64,000 nucleotides of DNA, taken from contig JBGVNW010000053.1 in NCBI GenBank assembly GCA_045125935.1, positions 1 to 64,000 of the forward strand, given 5' to 3'. Shown here in pieces: positions 1 through 7,239 of this stretch. This stretch comes from CAG-877 sp045125935. GTDB taxonomy: Bacteria; Bacillota_I; Bacilli_A; RF39; UBA660. Within the stretch, counting starts at the first letter, position 1, and the number at the start of each line of letters is the position of its first letter. Under the pieces are notes generated by a model. It searched no databases. It had not been told where the DNA came from and saw only the letters and a program-made list of their open reading frames with translations. The translations under genes were made by a program, and so were the position numbers.

Positions 1-555
1 ATATGCAGTCAATTCTACCTTCTTTTTATCACTATCTGTTAACTCCATATTTACGTTGCCTCTTACTAAATCATCTGATACTGTATTTCCATCATCTAAT
101 ATTCCATGTAATCCATCTGATAAAGCTACATAAAATTTAGTTACTCGTTTTGGTTCAACTTCATATACTCCGTCCCCGTCACTATCTGTTCCGGGAATTG
201 TCGAAACATTTACCCTTACATAACCATTTACGTCTCGATCTCCCCAAGATGATTTTCCTCCTTGATCTAGAAGTACTGGTAAATGGTCTCTTGCTGAATC
301 TGCTGTGTTAATCAAAATATAATAATCCCCATCATCTACAGCCGATGAAACATCTCCCTCACAAGTTAGCCCATCTGCAGTCCACAAATTCCTAGCCGAA
401 TTAACATAAGACTTCGCAATATCTACAAATGTATCCTTTCTTGAATTTTCAATCGTTCTAGTTATCGCAGGTATTGCGACCATCATTAAAATACCCATAA
501 TGACAATAACCGCAAGTAACTCAACTAGAGTAAATCCCCTATTATTTTTTCTCAT
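1..555 (-). CDS. Type IV pilin, major-pilin-like (3' end cut by window)
   Basis: The reading frame starts at ATG 555 (ribosome site GGAAAGGA upstream) and runs out of the window without a stop. The protein begins MRKNNRGFTLVELLAVIVIM, a class III prepilin signal with Gly before the FTLVE cleavage site, followed by the hydrophobic helix of type IV pilins. The rest is a pilin head domain with two visible cysteines fewer than needed to define the loop, because the C-terminus is missing. It is a close paralogue of the complete pilin at 36479-37057: both share the stretches NSRKDTF, LWTADGL, DQGGKSSWG and TKFYVALSDG. Family knowledge: prepilin peptidase processes such proteins and a PilB-type ATPase polymerises them. 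No strong promoter is seen in the 190 bp upstream; the best candidate lies inside the adjacent invertible segment. Confidence 0.9.
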   Translation of the reverse strand, partial: MRKNNRGFTLVELLAVIVIMGILMMVAIPAITRTIENSRKDTFVDIAKSYVNSARNLWTADGLTCEGDVSSAVDDGDYYILINTADSARDHLPVLLDQGGKSSWGDRDVNGYVRVNVSTIPGTDSDGDGVYEVEPKRVTKFYVALSDGLHGILDDGNTVSDDLVRGNVNMELTDSDKKKVELTAY

Positions 556-672
556 CTTCTCAATCCTTTCCTTTGGGTAATATAATAAATCAAACCTCTT
601 ATAGCACTTTCTACCTTCAATAAAATTTCACATGCAAAATACAAAGTACATTAGACTTTAACTTTTTCACTT

Positions 673-716
673 TTACCCATACATTTTCATAAGTATATAA
701 TGTTACCTATACATTT
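673..716. repeat. Direct repeat in pilin 5' region
   Basis: TTACCCATACATTT (673-686) and TTACCTATACATTT (703-716) differ at one base and are spaced exactly 30 bp apart, about three helical turns. They lie between the left inverted repeat and the pilin start. This is compatible with a regulator site or with a duplicated leader element; nothing in the sequence decides which. Confidence 0.45.
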
Positions 717-743
717 ATTTTGCATATAATGTATAAAGATTAA

Positions 744-768
744 TATATAAAGTAACAGACTTTATATA
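744..768. repeat. Left inverted repeat / recombination site (IR-L)
   Basis: A 25-bp site made of two perfect 10-bp palindromic arms, TATATAAAGT and ACTTTATATA, around an asymmetric 5-bp core AACAG. Bases 747-768 occur again at 2098-2119 as an exact 22-bp reverse complement. Paired arms around a short asymmetric core are the classical architecture of tyrosine recombinase crossover sites. Opposite core orientation predicts inversion rather than excision. Confidence 0.85.
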
Positions 769-794
769 CACATATACTTACTCTATTTAACCAA

Positions 795-822
795 AGTATA
801 TCATAGATTATTACTTTTTCAA
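795..822 (-). promoter_or_regulatory. Outward promoter inside invertible segment, towards the pilin
   Basis: On the minus strand, -35 TTGAAA (817-822), 16-bp spacer, -10 TATACT (795-800). Expected transcript start is near 788. Transcription would cross IR-L and enter the pilin gene that starts at 555. Confidence 0.65.
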
Positions 823-868
823 TATATACTTTTTAAATAAATAAGAAATATGTAATTTTAGATAATAA

Positions 869-896
869 TTGACTTTTGATAATTAATTTATATTAT
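869..896 (+). promoter_or_regulatory. Promoter of the recombinase gene
   Basis: TTGACT (869-874), 16-bp spacer, TATTAT (891-896), with a predicted start near 903. It is followed by the ribosome site AGGAGGG (932-938), nine bases before ATG 948. It lies inside the invertible segment, so the recombinase would be expressed in both orientations. Confidence 0.65.
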
Positions 897-947
897 TAAC
901 CGTCAAAAAAATAGTCATAAAAATAATAATTAGGAGGGAATTTTATA

Positions 948-2051
948 ATGTCAAAAAAAGGAGAAAATATATATAAAAGAAAAGATAACAGATACGAAGC
1001 TAGATATGTAAAAGAAAGAGATGATAAAAACAGAGTATTAAAGTATGGATATGTATATGGTAAAACCTATAAAGAAGCAAAAGTGAAAAAAGAAAGAGCG
1101 ATGGAAAATATAAATATAGTAAAAATTGAAAGTAAAAGATCAAATGAAAAAATCTTTTCTATTGAAGTTGAAAAATGGATAAATAATAAGATTGATATTA
1201 AGGAATCAACATATTATAACTATTATTCAATAGTTTTTTCAAAACTTATTCCTTTCTTTTCTAATATTAAAATTAAAAATATTGATGAAGAATTGGTTTT
1301 AAAATTCACAAAAAAATTACAAGAAGAAGGTATTTCTAGTAAAAGAATTAAAGATATATTGTTAGTATTAAAACAATTTTTTAAATATATGAGAGTTGAT
1401 ATTAATATAACTTATCCTAAGCAATTAAAAAATAAAGTAGAAAGTTTATCAGAAGATGATATAAGAACAATTGAAAAATATACTTTATATTCAAACGATA
1501 TAAAAGAATTTTCTATATTACTAGTTCTTTATACTGGTTTAAGAATTGGAGAAATGTGTGCACTTCAATGGAAAGATATAGATTTTGAAAATAGAATAAT
1601 GTACATCTCCAAAACTGCAATAAGAGTGAAATCAGAGGATGAAAATAAGTATAAAACAAAAATAATTATTGATACACCAAAAACAGAAACTTCTACTAGA
1701 ACTGTTCCTATCCATAGTCAATTGATTACATTATTAAAGCGATTTAAAAGAGATGATAACTCTTTTGTACTTACTGGTACAAATGAATGTTTACCTACAA
1801 ATGTATATTACCATTACTATAAAAAATTTATTAGTAGTTTAAATATTAAAGAATATAATTTTCATGTATTAAGACATACTTTTGCGACTAGGGCATTATT
1901 AAATGGAATTGATATTAAGACATTAAGTGAAATACTTGGTCACTCAAATGTTAAGATTACTCTTGATAGATATGTACATATAACTAATGAAGATAAAATA
2001 TGTCAAATCAATAGACTTCCATTCTTAGAATTAAAACAGTCAAATATCTAG
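948..2051 (+). CDS. Tyrosine recombinase / integrase (putative DNA invertase)
   Basis: 367 aa. The N-terminal ~50 residues resemble the arm-site DNA-binding domain of Tn916-type integrases; residues ~65-155 fit the SAM-like core-binding domain and ~165-360 the catalytic domain. All six catalytic positions are visible: R199 (TGLRIGE), K245 (TPKTETSTRT), H306 and R309 (HVLRH), H332 (LGHS) and the nucleophile Y342 (DRYVH). The gene is intact, so activity is likely. It sits between exact inverted repeats with recombinase-site architecture and has no excisionase partner or cargo, which suggests it inverts its own locus. A 12-bp direct repeat (TAGTCATAAAAA at 912-923 and 2049-2060) brackets the gene but is low-complexity. 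It could instead be the remnant of a larger integrative element. Confidence 0.93.
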   Translation: MSKKGENIYKRKDNRYEARYVKERDDKNRVLKYGYVYGKTYKEAKVKKERAMENINIVKIESKRSNEKIFSIEVEKWINNKIDIKESTYYNYYSIVFSKLIPFFSNIKIKNIDEELVLKFTKKLQEEGISSKRIKDILLVLKQFFKYMRVDINITYPKQLKNKVESLSEDDIRTIEKYTLYSNDIKEFSILLVLYTGLRIGEMCALQWKDIDFENRIMYISKTAIRVKSEDENKYKTKIIIDTPKTETSTRTVPIHSQLITLLKRFKRDDNSFVLTGTNECLPTNVYYHYYKKFISSLNIKEYNFHVLRHTFATRALLNGIDIKTLSEILGHSNVKITLDRYVHITNEDKICQINRLPFLELKQSNI

Positions 2052-2097
2052 TCATAAAAAAATTAATATATTGAAAATAAAAAGAAACAAAAAATGA

Positions 2098-2119
2098 TAT
2101 ATAAAGTCTGTTACTTTAT
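2098..2119. repeat. Right inverted repeat / recombination site (IR-R)
   Basis: An exact 22-bp reverse complement of 747-768. The core reads CTGTT here against AACAG on the left. The outer arm diverges after base 2119 (GCA in place of ATA), so the left site is the better palindrome. Confidence 0.85.
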
Positions 2120-2132
2120 GCATATATAATAT

Positions 2133-2176
2133 AAAAAGAGTTATTTACCAAATAATTTAGGTTGTAACTCTTTTTT
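2133..2176. terminator. Bidirectional hairpin terminator outside the invertible segment
   Basis: AAAAAGAGTTA (2133-2143) pairs with TAACTCTTTTT (2166-2176) and gives a U-run on either strand. It ends recombinase transcription and would also stop the outward promoter after inversion. Confidence 0.75.
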
Positions 2177-2230
2177 ATTTTGTACATAAAGTGACTTTTT
2201 TATACATTTAAAATTAAATAAAAAAATAAC

Positions 2231-2257
2231 AAAAAAAGAGTTATTAATCTAACTCTT
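2231..2257 (-). terminator. Intrinsic terminator of nadE
   Basis: AAGAGTTA/TAACTCTT stem with a T7 tract on the minus strand. It overlaps the nadE stop codon (2244-2246). Confidence 0.8.
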
Positions 2258-4169
2258 CTACTTCCTTTAACCAAACATTATAACTAGCGTCACTTGGCAT
2301 TCTTAAATCTCCTCTAGGAGATAGGCTAATACTACCGACTTTTACTCCGTCTGGTACACAGTTTCTTTTAAATTGTTGTGTAAAGAATCTCTTAACAAAT
2401 ACTTTTAACCATTTCTTTATAGTCTCATCATCAAACTTACCAGCAAATGTCTTTTGCGCTAAAAAGTAAATTTTCTTTGGAGTGGCACCATATCTTAAGA
2501 AATGATATAAGAAGAAATCATGTAATACATAAGGCCCAATACTTGATTCAGTTTGTTGTAAAATGTTACCTGCTTTATCTGGAGGTAATAACTCTGGAGA
2601 AATTGGTGTATCTAAGATATCTTTTAAAACTTTTTTCTTATTATCATCAGATACATCCGCAACATAATCAACTAAATATCTAACTAAAGTTTTAGGAATT
2701 GAACTATTAACAGAATACATACTCATATGATCTCCATTATATGTACACCATCCTAAAGCTAATTCTGATAAATCTCCAGTTCCAATTACAAGCCCATTTT
2801 CCATATTCGCAATATCCATTAAAATTTGTGTTCTCTCACGAGCTTGAATATTTTCATAGGTTACACTACGATCATCTTCTGGAAGACCAATGTCCTTCAT
2901 ATGTAAAAGGGCTGCTTCTTTAATACTTACTTCTCTTAAAGTTGCGCCGTATTCATTAACAAATTTGCAGGCATTATTATAAGTTCTACCAGTTGTACCA
3001 AAACCAGGCATTGTAACACCAATAATATTTTTCATATCTAGCCCAAGCTTTTTATAAGCTTCAACAATAACTAAAAATGCCAATGTAGAATCAAGTCCAC
3101 CTGAAATTCCAATTACACATTTAGGATAATTAAGTTGTATTAATCTTCTCGCAAGAGCTGTTGCTTGAATAGTAAATATTTCCTTACATCTTTCAGCACG
3201 ATGTTCCTTTCCTCTTGGTACAAATGGATATTCCTTATACTCTCTATCAAACTTCTTTGTGTCATTAACTTCTACTTCAATTACACTATAATTATCATTC
3301 ATAAGTTTACCCATATATGAAGCATTTCTAATACGTTCATTTGCTAATTTATCAACATCAACATCTGCATATATTAAATCACTTTCAATTTTAAAACGTT
3401 CATTCTTCTTTAATAAACTACCATTTTCATAAATCATACTTGCTCCACCAAACAATACATCTGATGTTGACTCCATTACTCCACTAGAAGCATATATATA
3501 AGCTGACATTGTTTTAGCAGATTGCATACTAACTAAATTATTACGATACTCATTTTTACCAATCATCTCATTACTACTTGATAAGTTAAAAATAATAGTT
3601 GCGCCATTAACCGCATGATGATTACTTGGCGGATATACAGTCCATAAATCTTCACAAATTTCTACTCCAAAGCAAATATTCTTCTTATTCTTATCTTTAA
3701 ATAATAAATTAGTAGAAATAGGAACCATTTGTCCACATAAAGTAACATCAGAAGATAATAAATTTAAACTAGATGCAAACCATCTTTTCTCATAAAACTC
3801 AGCATAATTTGGAATATAAGTCTTTGGAATAACTCCAAGTATTTTACCTTTACTAATAACTACACCACAATTAAATAATTGATTATCTACTCTAACTGGC
3901 ATACCAATTAAAGAAATAATATTTAATTTACTAGTCTCATTCAAGATAACAGCTAATCCTTTTTCTGCCTCATCTAAAAGCTTATCTTGTAAAAACAAAT
4001 CACCACAAGTATAGCCCGTTAAAGAAAGTTCTGGTGTTGATACAATAGCAACACCGCTACGAGAAGCTTCCTTAATCATTCTTACAATTTCTTTAGCATT
4101 ACTAATCGGATCCGCTAACACCAATTTATTAACAATACTTCCTACTCTTACAAAACCTAACTCTTTCAT
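2244..4169 (-). CDS. nadE: Glutamine-dependent NAD+ synthetase
   Basis: 641 aa, the two-domain form. It converts nicotinate adenine dinucleotide to NAD+ using ATP and ammonia released from glutamine. The N-terminal nitrilase-type amidase domain shows the Glu-Lys-Cys triad as E47 (STPELS), K116 (IPKTY) and C172 (EICEDLW). The synthetase domain has the PP-loop SGGLDS at 356-361. Length fits glutamine-dependent NadE. ATG 4169 follows AGGAGATG. It is the last gene of a pncA-pncB-NUDIX-nadE run on one strand, 50 bp after the NUDIX stop; that gap carries a version of the element found before pncA and pncB. Confidence 0.96.
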   Translation of the reverse strand: MKELGFVRVGSIVNKLVLADPISNAKEIVRMIKEASRSGVAIVSTPELSLTGYTCGDLFLQDKLLDEAEKGLAVILNETSKLNIISLIGMPVRVDNQLFNCGVVISKGKILGVIPKTYIPNYAEFYEKRWFASSLNLLSSDVTLCGQMVPISTNLLFKDKNKKNICFGVEICEDLWTVYPPSNHHAVNGATIIFNLSSSNEMIGKNEYRNNLVSMQSAKTMSAYIYASSGVMESTSDVLFGGASMIYENGSLLKKNERFKIESDLIYADVDVDKLANERIRNASYMGKLMNDNYSVIEVEVNDTKKFDREYKEYPFVPRGKEHRAERCKEIFTIQATALARRLIQLNYPKCVIGISGGLDSTLAFLVIVEAYKKLGLDMKNIIGVTMPGFGTTGRTYNNACKFVNEYGATLREVSIKEAALLHMKDIGLPEDDRSVTYENIQARERTQILMDIANMENGLVIGTGDLSELALGWCTYNGDHMSMYSVNSSIPKTLVRYLVDYVADVSDDNKKKVLKDILDTPISPELLPPDKAGNILQQTESSIGPYVLHDFFLYHFLRYGATPKKIYFLAQKTFAGKFDDETIKKWLKVFVKRFFTQQFKRNCVPDGVKVGSISLSPRGDLRMPSDASYNVWLKEVEELD

Positions 4170-4190
4170 AAAATCATCTCCTAAAAAATA

Positions 4191-4217
4191 TTCTAATTAA
4201 AATTTACTAATATCACA
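4191..4217 (-). promoter_or_regulatory. Copy of the NAD-gene upstream element before nadE
   Basis: On the gene strand the core reads TTGTGATATTAGTAAA, against TTGTGATATTAATAAA before pncB. It matches the pncB and pncA elements with a few changes and one gap. It lies between the NUDIX stop and the nadE ribosome site. Confidence 0.45.
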
Positions 4218-4219
4218 AC

Positions 4220-4810
4220 TTATTTTTTCAAATACTGCTTACTTCTTTCTATTGTAAGTTGTGACTGACAATCACTTATCTTTCCCATACTAACAAGTTC
4301 AAACATCTCATCAATACTACAACTAAAATATTTAACAAATTCATCTTTATCTAGTTGTTGATCACCTACTTTTATACAACCTTCTGCTAAAAAGGCTTGA
4401 TTGTATGCAGCACTACAACCTTGATCTTGATAAAAACTTCCAAGCCATGTTAACTTTTTAGGAACATATCCTGTCTCTTCAAACAGTTCCCTTTTTGCCG
4501 CATCTTCATAGCTTTCGTCTTTATCTACATAACCTGCTGGAAGTTCAACTAAAACTCCTTCACTAGTAAATACTCTTGGTTGTACTATTAATAATACTTC
4601 ACCATCTTCAGTAACTGGAAGAATGATTGAAGCATTACCATCCTTACCATTCTTAAGAAGTTTTTCTCTTTGTAAAACCTCACCATTATTAAGTTCAATT
4701 AAATGTCTTTCTACCGTTAAAAAGCTACCATATTTTTCTAGAAGTTTACTTCTTTTGACTTTTAACTCTTCAATATAACTTTCTAATTCATTAAGCTTTT
4801 CTTTTCTCAT
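4220..4810 (-). CDS. NUDIX hydrolase, ADP-ribose pyrophosphatase-like
   Basis: 196 aa. The NUDIX box is complete: G93, E99 and the R107-E-L-F-E-E-T-G114 segment (consensus GX5EX7REUXEEXGU). Residues 1-50 form the dimerisation region typical of ADP-ribose pyrophosphatases. The likely reaction is ADP-ribose to AMP plus ribose 5-phosphate, recycling NAD breakdown products; substrate preference cannot be read from sequence. The start overlaps the pncB stop by 4 bp (ATGA), so translation is probably coupled. There is no winged-helix C-terminal domain, so it is not an NrtR-type NUDIX repressor. Confidence 0.88.
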   Translation of the reverse strand: MRKEKLNELESYIEELKVKRSKLLEKYGSFLTVERHLIELNNGEVLQREKLLKNGKDGNASIILPVTEDGEVLLIVQPRVFTSEGVLVELPAGYVDKDESYEDAAKRELFEETGYVPKKLTWLGSFYQDQGCSAAYNQAFLAEGCIKVGDQQLDKDEFVKYFSCSIDEMFELVSMGKISDCQSQLTIERSKQYLKK

Positions 4811-6270
4811 TTTTTCACCATCATCTTTGGTTTTTCTTGAGGAACTCCTCCACCATGTAAAGCAATAAGTTCATTCTTTAATTCTCTTAATTTATCAGTT
4901 AAATCAACATAATACTCATGTGGCATATTAATTCTTGTCACTTCTGGATACATTGTTTCAAACTCTTCTTGGCAATAAGCCTGTTTTTCTTGAAGTGTTG
5001 GCTCTTGATATACTAAATTACCATTTTGAAATACCGGAACTTGTAACTGGCGTACATCATAATTTTCAAGTTCTGTTCTTTTCCAAACCTCAGTTGGATG
5101 AACTAAAGTAAACTTATCAGTTGCGATTTTTTCATCAGCTAAACTAATCACGTCCCCTAAAGCATAACCAGTAGTCTTATCATAGAAACGATAAACCTTT
5201 TTATAACCTGGATTTATTGTTTTAATACTATCATTACTTACTTTAATTCTAGGTTCAGCTTCTCCGTTATTTTCTACCGCCACAAGTTTATAAACTCCAC
5301 CAACTCTTTCTTTAGGAGCCGCAATATTATCTCCAGCCCCAATTGAATCAATGACAGCTCCTTGATTTAATAAATCACGAATTGTATATTCACTTAATCC
5401 ATTAGATAAACAAATAGTCGCATCAGTATATCCAGCTTCATTTAACATTCTTCTTGCTTCTTTTGATAAGTAAGCTAAATCTCCACTATCGATTCTAATA
5501 CCTTTAAATTTATATCCATTTGGTTTTAAATACTCATTCGCCACTCTAATAGCATTTGGTATACCACTTCTTAAAGTATCATAGGTATCAACTAAAAATA
5601 CACAATTATCAGGATTACTCTTAGCGTATCCTAAAAAAGCATCATACTCACTTTCAGCCTCAGTTACTAAAGAATGAGCCATAGTCCCAAGAACTGGAAT
5701 CTTATATTTCATACCAGCATATGTATTAGAAGTTCCAACACATCCACCAATATATGCACATTTACTAGCTTCTATTGCTGAATCAATTCCTCTTGCCCTT
5801 CTTGCTCCAAACTCCATTACTGGAATACCTTTTGCCTCACTAGTAATTCTCTTCGCAGCTGTTGTTACTAAACTACCATGATTAAAGTTTGTAAGTAATG
5901 CTGTTTCTAGAATTTGGGCACTTACCGCATCAGCTTTAACAGTAAGTACAGGTTCATTTGGAAATACTACAGTTCCATCAGGTATTGCATAAACATCACC
6001 TTCAAATTTTAAATTACTTAAATAATCTAAAAATTCTTCATTAAATTTACCTAGACTTCTAAGATAGGCAATCTCTTCTTCTCCAAATTTAAAATTTTGA
6101 ATATATTTAATTGTCTCATCAAGTCCACCACTAATAGTATAACCACCATCAAAGGGATTTTTTCTAAAGAATACATCAAAGTAAACTTGTTCATCCTTTT
6201 TCCCTTCATTAAAATAAGTTTGAGCCATTGTTAACTCATAAAAATCTGTCATTAAAGTTTTATTTTCCAT
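4807..6270 (-). CDS. pncB: Nicotinate phosphoribosyltransferase
   Basis: 487 aa, usual length for the Firmicute enzyme. It joins nicotinate and PRPP to give nicotinate mononucleotide, the first step of the Preiss-Handler route. Recognisable segments are MTDFYELTMA at the N-terminus, FGARRARG, GTMAHS and RIDSGDLAYLS. ATG 6270 follows AAAAGGAG. It shares a 4-bp overlap with the NUDIX gene downstream. A 21-bp sequence immediately before its ribosome site is identical to one before pncA. Confidence 0.95.
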   Translation of the reverse strand: MENKTLMTDFYELTMAQTYFNEGKKDEQVYFDVFFRKNPFDGGYTISGGLDETIKYIQNFKFGEEEIAYLRSLGKFNEEFLDYLSNLKFEGDVYAIPDGTVVFPNEPVLTVKADAVSAQILETALLTNFNHGSLVTTAAKRITSEAKGIPVMEFGARRARGIDSAIEASKCAYIGGCVGTSNTYAGMKYKIPVLGTMAHSLVTEAESEYDAFLGYAKSNPDNCVFLVDTYDTLRSGIPNAIRVANEYLKPNGYKFKGIRIDSGDLAYLSKEARRMLNEAGYTDATICLSNGLSEYTIRDLLNQGAVIDSIGAGDNIAAPKERVGGVYKLVAVENNGEAEPRIKVSNDSIKTINPGYKKVYRFYDKTTGYALGDVISLADEKIATDKFTLVHPTEVWKRTELENYDVRQLQVPVFQNGNLVYQEPTLQEKQAYCQEEFETMYPEVTRINMPHEYYVDLTDKLRELKNELIALHGGGVPQEKPKMMVKK

Positions 6271-6283
6271 ATTAATCTCCTTT

Positions 6284-6304
6284 TCTTATTTACATTTTAT
6301 TAAT
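6284..6304 (-). promoter_or_regulatory. Shared 21-bp element before pncB
   Basis: Identical over 21 bp to 6929-6949 and placed the same way, directly upstream of the ribosome site. The gene-strand core is ATTAATAAAATGTAAATAAG. Confidence 0.6.
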
Positions 6305-6322
6305 ATCACAAATTTAAAAAAA

Positions 6323-6916
6323 TTATCTCTTCTTAACTAACTGAATGCCCTGTTGTTCCATAAGTAATTTTGCAGCATCCACATAGTTTTGTCTTACACC
6401 TTCTGCATATGTCGCAACAGCATCAGTATGTAAAGTAAATTCAATACCACGGTTATGTTGATCACTAAAGTTTGCATATCCCATTATTCCATTAAAATCA
6501 CAAATGTCTGTGCAGCAACCAACTACATCAACATTTCTAACATTGGTGGCCTCAGTCGCTACTCTCCTAAAATCAGGGGCTTCCATAAAACTTGTTGAAT
6601 TCTTTTCAATTACGATTGTGTCATCATCTTCTACAAAAGGAAGTAACTCATCAACAATTTCAGCTTCACTCGTTCCTCTAACACAATGTTCTGTATTACC
6701 AAACCTTCTAAATTCACTAGCATTCTTATCATGTGTATCTTTAATAAATACAATTAAAGATCCTTTATTTTTTGCCTCTTTAATAAGCTCGATTTGTCTT
6801 GGAATCACTCTTGCTATTTCCTTATCATGTAGCACCCCTTCCCTAACAAATCCATTCACCATATCAACAACAATAAACATGCTTTCATAAACTTCTAAAT
6901 TTTTAACTTTTCCCAT
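6323..6916 (-). CDS. pncA: Nicotinamidase (isochorismatase-like hydrolase)
   Basis: 197 aa from ATG 6916, preferred over GTG 6925 because AGAGGAG lies eight bases upstream. It deamidates nicotinamide to nicotinate, feeding PncB. The catalytic Asp-Lys-Cys triad is visible as D18 (VVDMVNGF), K105 (IEKNS) and C139 (CTDICD). D60 and H62 in KDTHD are the metal-site positions. It is the first gene of the NAD salvage run, behind a near-perfect promoter. A neighbouring Cys-Cys pair just before the catalytic Cys is unremarkable for the family. Confidence 0.9.
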   Translation of the reverse strand: MGKVKNLEVYESMFIVVDMVNGFVREGVLHDKEIARVIPRQIELIKEAKNKGSLIVFIKDTHDKNASEFRRFGNTEHCVRGTSEAEIVDELLPFVEDDDTIVIEKNSTSFMEAPDFRRVATEATNVRNVDVVGCCTDICDFNGIMGYANFSDQHNRGIEFTLHTDAVATYAEGVRQNYVDAAKLLMEQQGIQLVKKR

Positions 6917-6928
6917 CTTTACCACTCC

Positions 6929-6949
6929 TCTTATTTACATTTTATTAAT
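6929..6949 (-). promoter_or_regulatory. Shared 21-bp element before pncA
   Basis: Second exact copy of the element at 6284-6304, just upstream of the pncA ribosome site and downstream of the transcript start. It contains the palindrome TTATTAATAA. Confidence 0.6.
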
Positions 6950-6985
6950 AACATAGGCTAAAATTTATACAAGTTATCTCACTTG

Positions 6986-7022
6986 TTACTAACATTATAT
7001 TAATAACAAAATAAAATGTCAA
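6986..7022 (-). promoter_or_regulatory. Consensus sigma-A promoter of the NAD operon with embedded element
   Basis: Minus strand TTGACA (7017-7022), 17-bp spacer, TATAAT (6994-6999): a perfect consensus promoter. Bases 6986-7007 match the pncA leader element (6931-6952) at 19 of 22 positions and overlap the -10 box and spacer. A repressor bound there would block polymerase. Confidence 0.8.
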
Positions 7023-7060
7023 TATCTTTTTAACATTTTTTTAAAAACATTTTAAAATAC

Positions 7061-7095
7061 AAAAAAATCAAGATAACATTCACCTATTATCTTGA
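7061..7095 (-). terminator. Intrinsic terminator
   Basis: TCAAGATAA/TTATCTTGA stem (7068-7076 and 7087-7095) followed by a T7 run on the minus strand. It ends the 501-aa gene plus small-ORF transcript. Confidence 0.85.
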
Positions 7096-7107
7096 CCTTA
7101 TACATAG

Positions 7108-7239
7108 CTATTTATTCTGTAATTTTTCTAAATCTTTTAATAAATAATATAAAGCTAATTCTTTTGCAGCTATATTATTTTTTTCTTCTTCTATTTTTCT
7201 TTTTAATTCTGCAATTATTTCTTCATCACTTTTTAACAT
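7108..7239 (-). CDS. Small unknown protein, 43 aa
   Basis: The reading frame starts at ATG 7239, inside the last 14 bases of the preceding gene, and ends 13 bp before an intrinsic terminator. The peptide begins MLKSDEEIIAELKRKIEEEK, is very rich in Glu, Lys and Leu and should be one amphipathic helix. The upstream ribosome site is weak (GAGAGTGGGG). Position between a stop overlap and a terminator, and ordinary codon use, support it as a real translationally coupled gene. Function unknown. Confidence 0.5.
   Translation of the reverse strand: MLKSDEEIIAELKRKIEEEKNNIAAKELALYYLLKDLEKLQNK

Larger units (their letters stand above)
769..2097. mobile_element. Predicted invertible segment carrying its own tyrosine recombinase
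   Basis: The segment between the two inverted sites contains one gene, the recombinase at 948-2051, plus a sigma-A-like promoter that fires leftward through IR-L towards the pilin start at 555. In the printed orientation this promoter would drive the pilin gene. After inversion it would face the hairpin terminator at 2133-2176 and the antisense strand of nadE, leaving the pilin without it. No cargo, excisionase or direct att repeats are present, so a switch fits better than an integrated plasmid or transposon. Inversion itself is inference; reads from a population would be needed to see both states. Confidence 0.7.

Noticed and set aside
912..2060. 12-bp direct repeat TAGTCATAAAAA on both sides of the recombinase gene as attachment sites
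   Set aside because: It is AT-rich and low-complexity, lacks the palindromic arm structure seen in the inverted repeats, and one copy includes the recombinase stop codon. The inverted pair explains the locus better.
2447..2683. Short plus-strand frames opposite nadE and other minus-strand genes
   Set aside because: They are complements of AT-rich coding sequence, lack ribosome sites and have no similarity; typical shadow frames.
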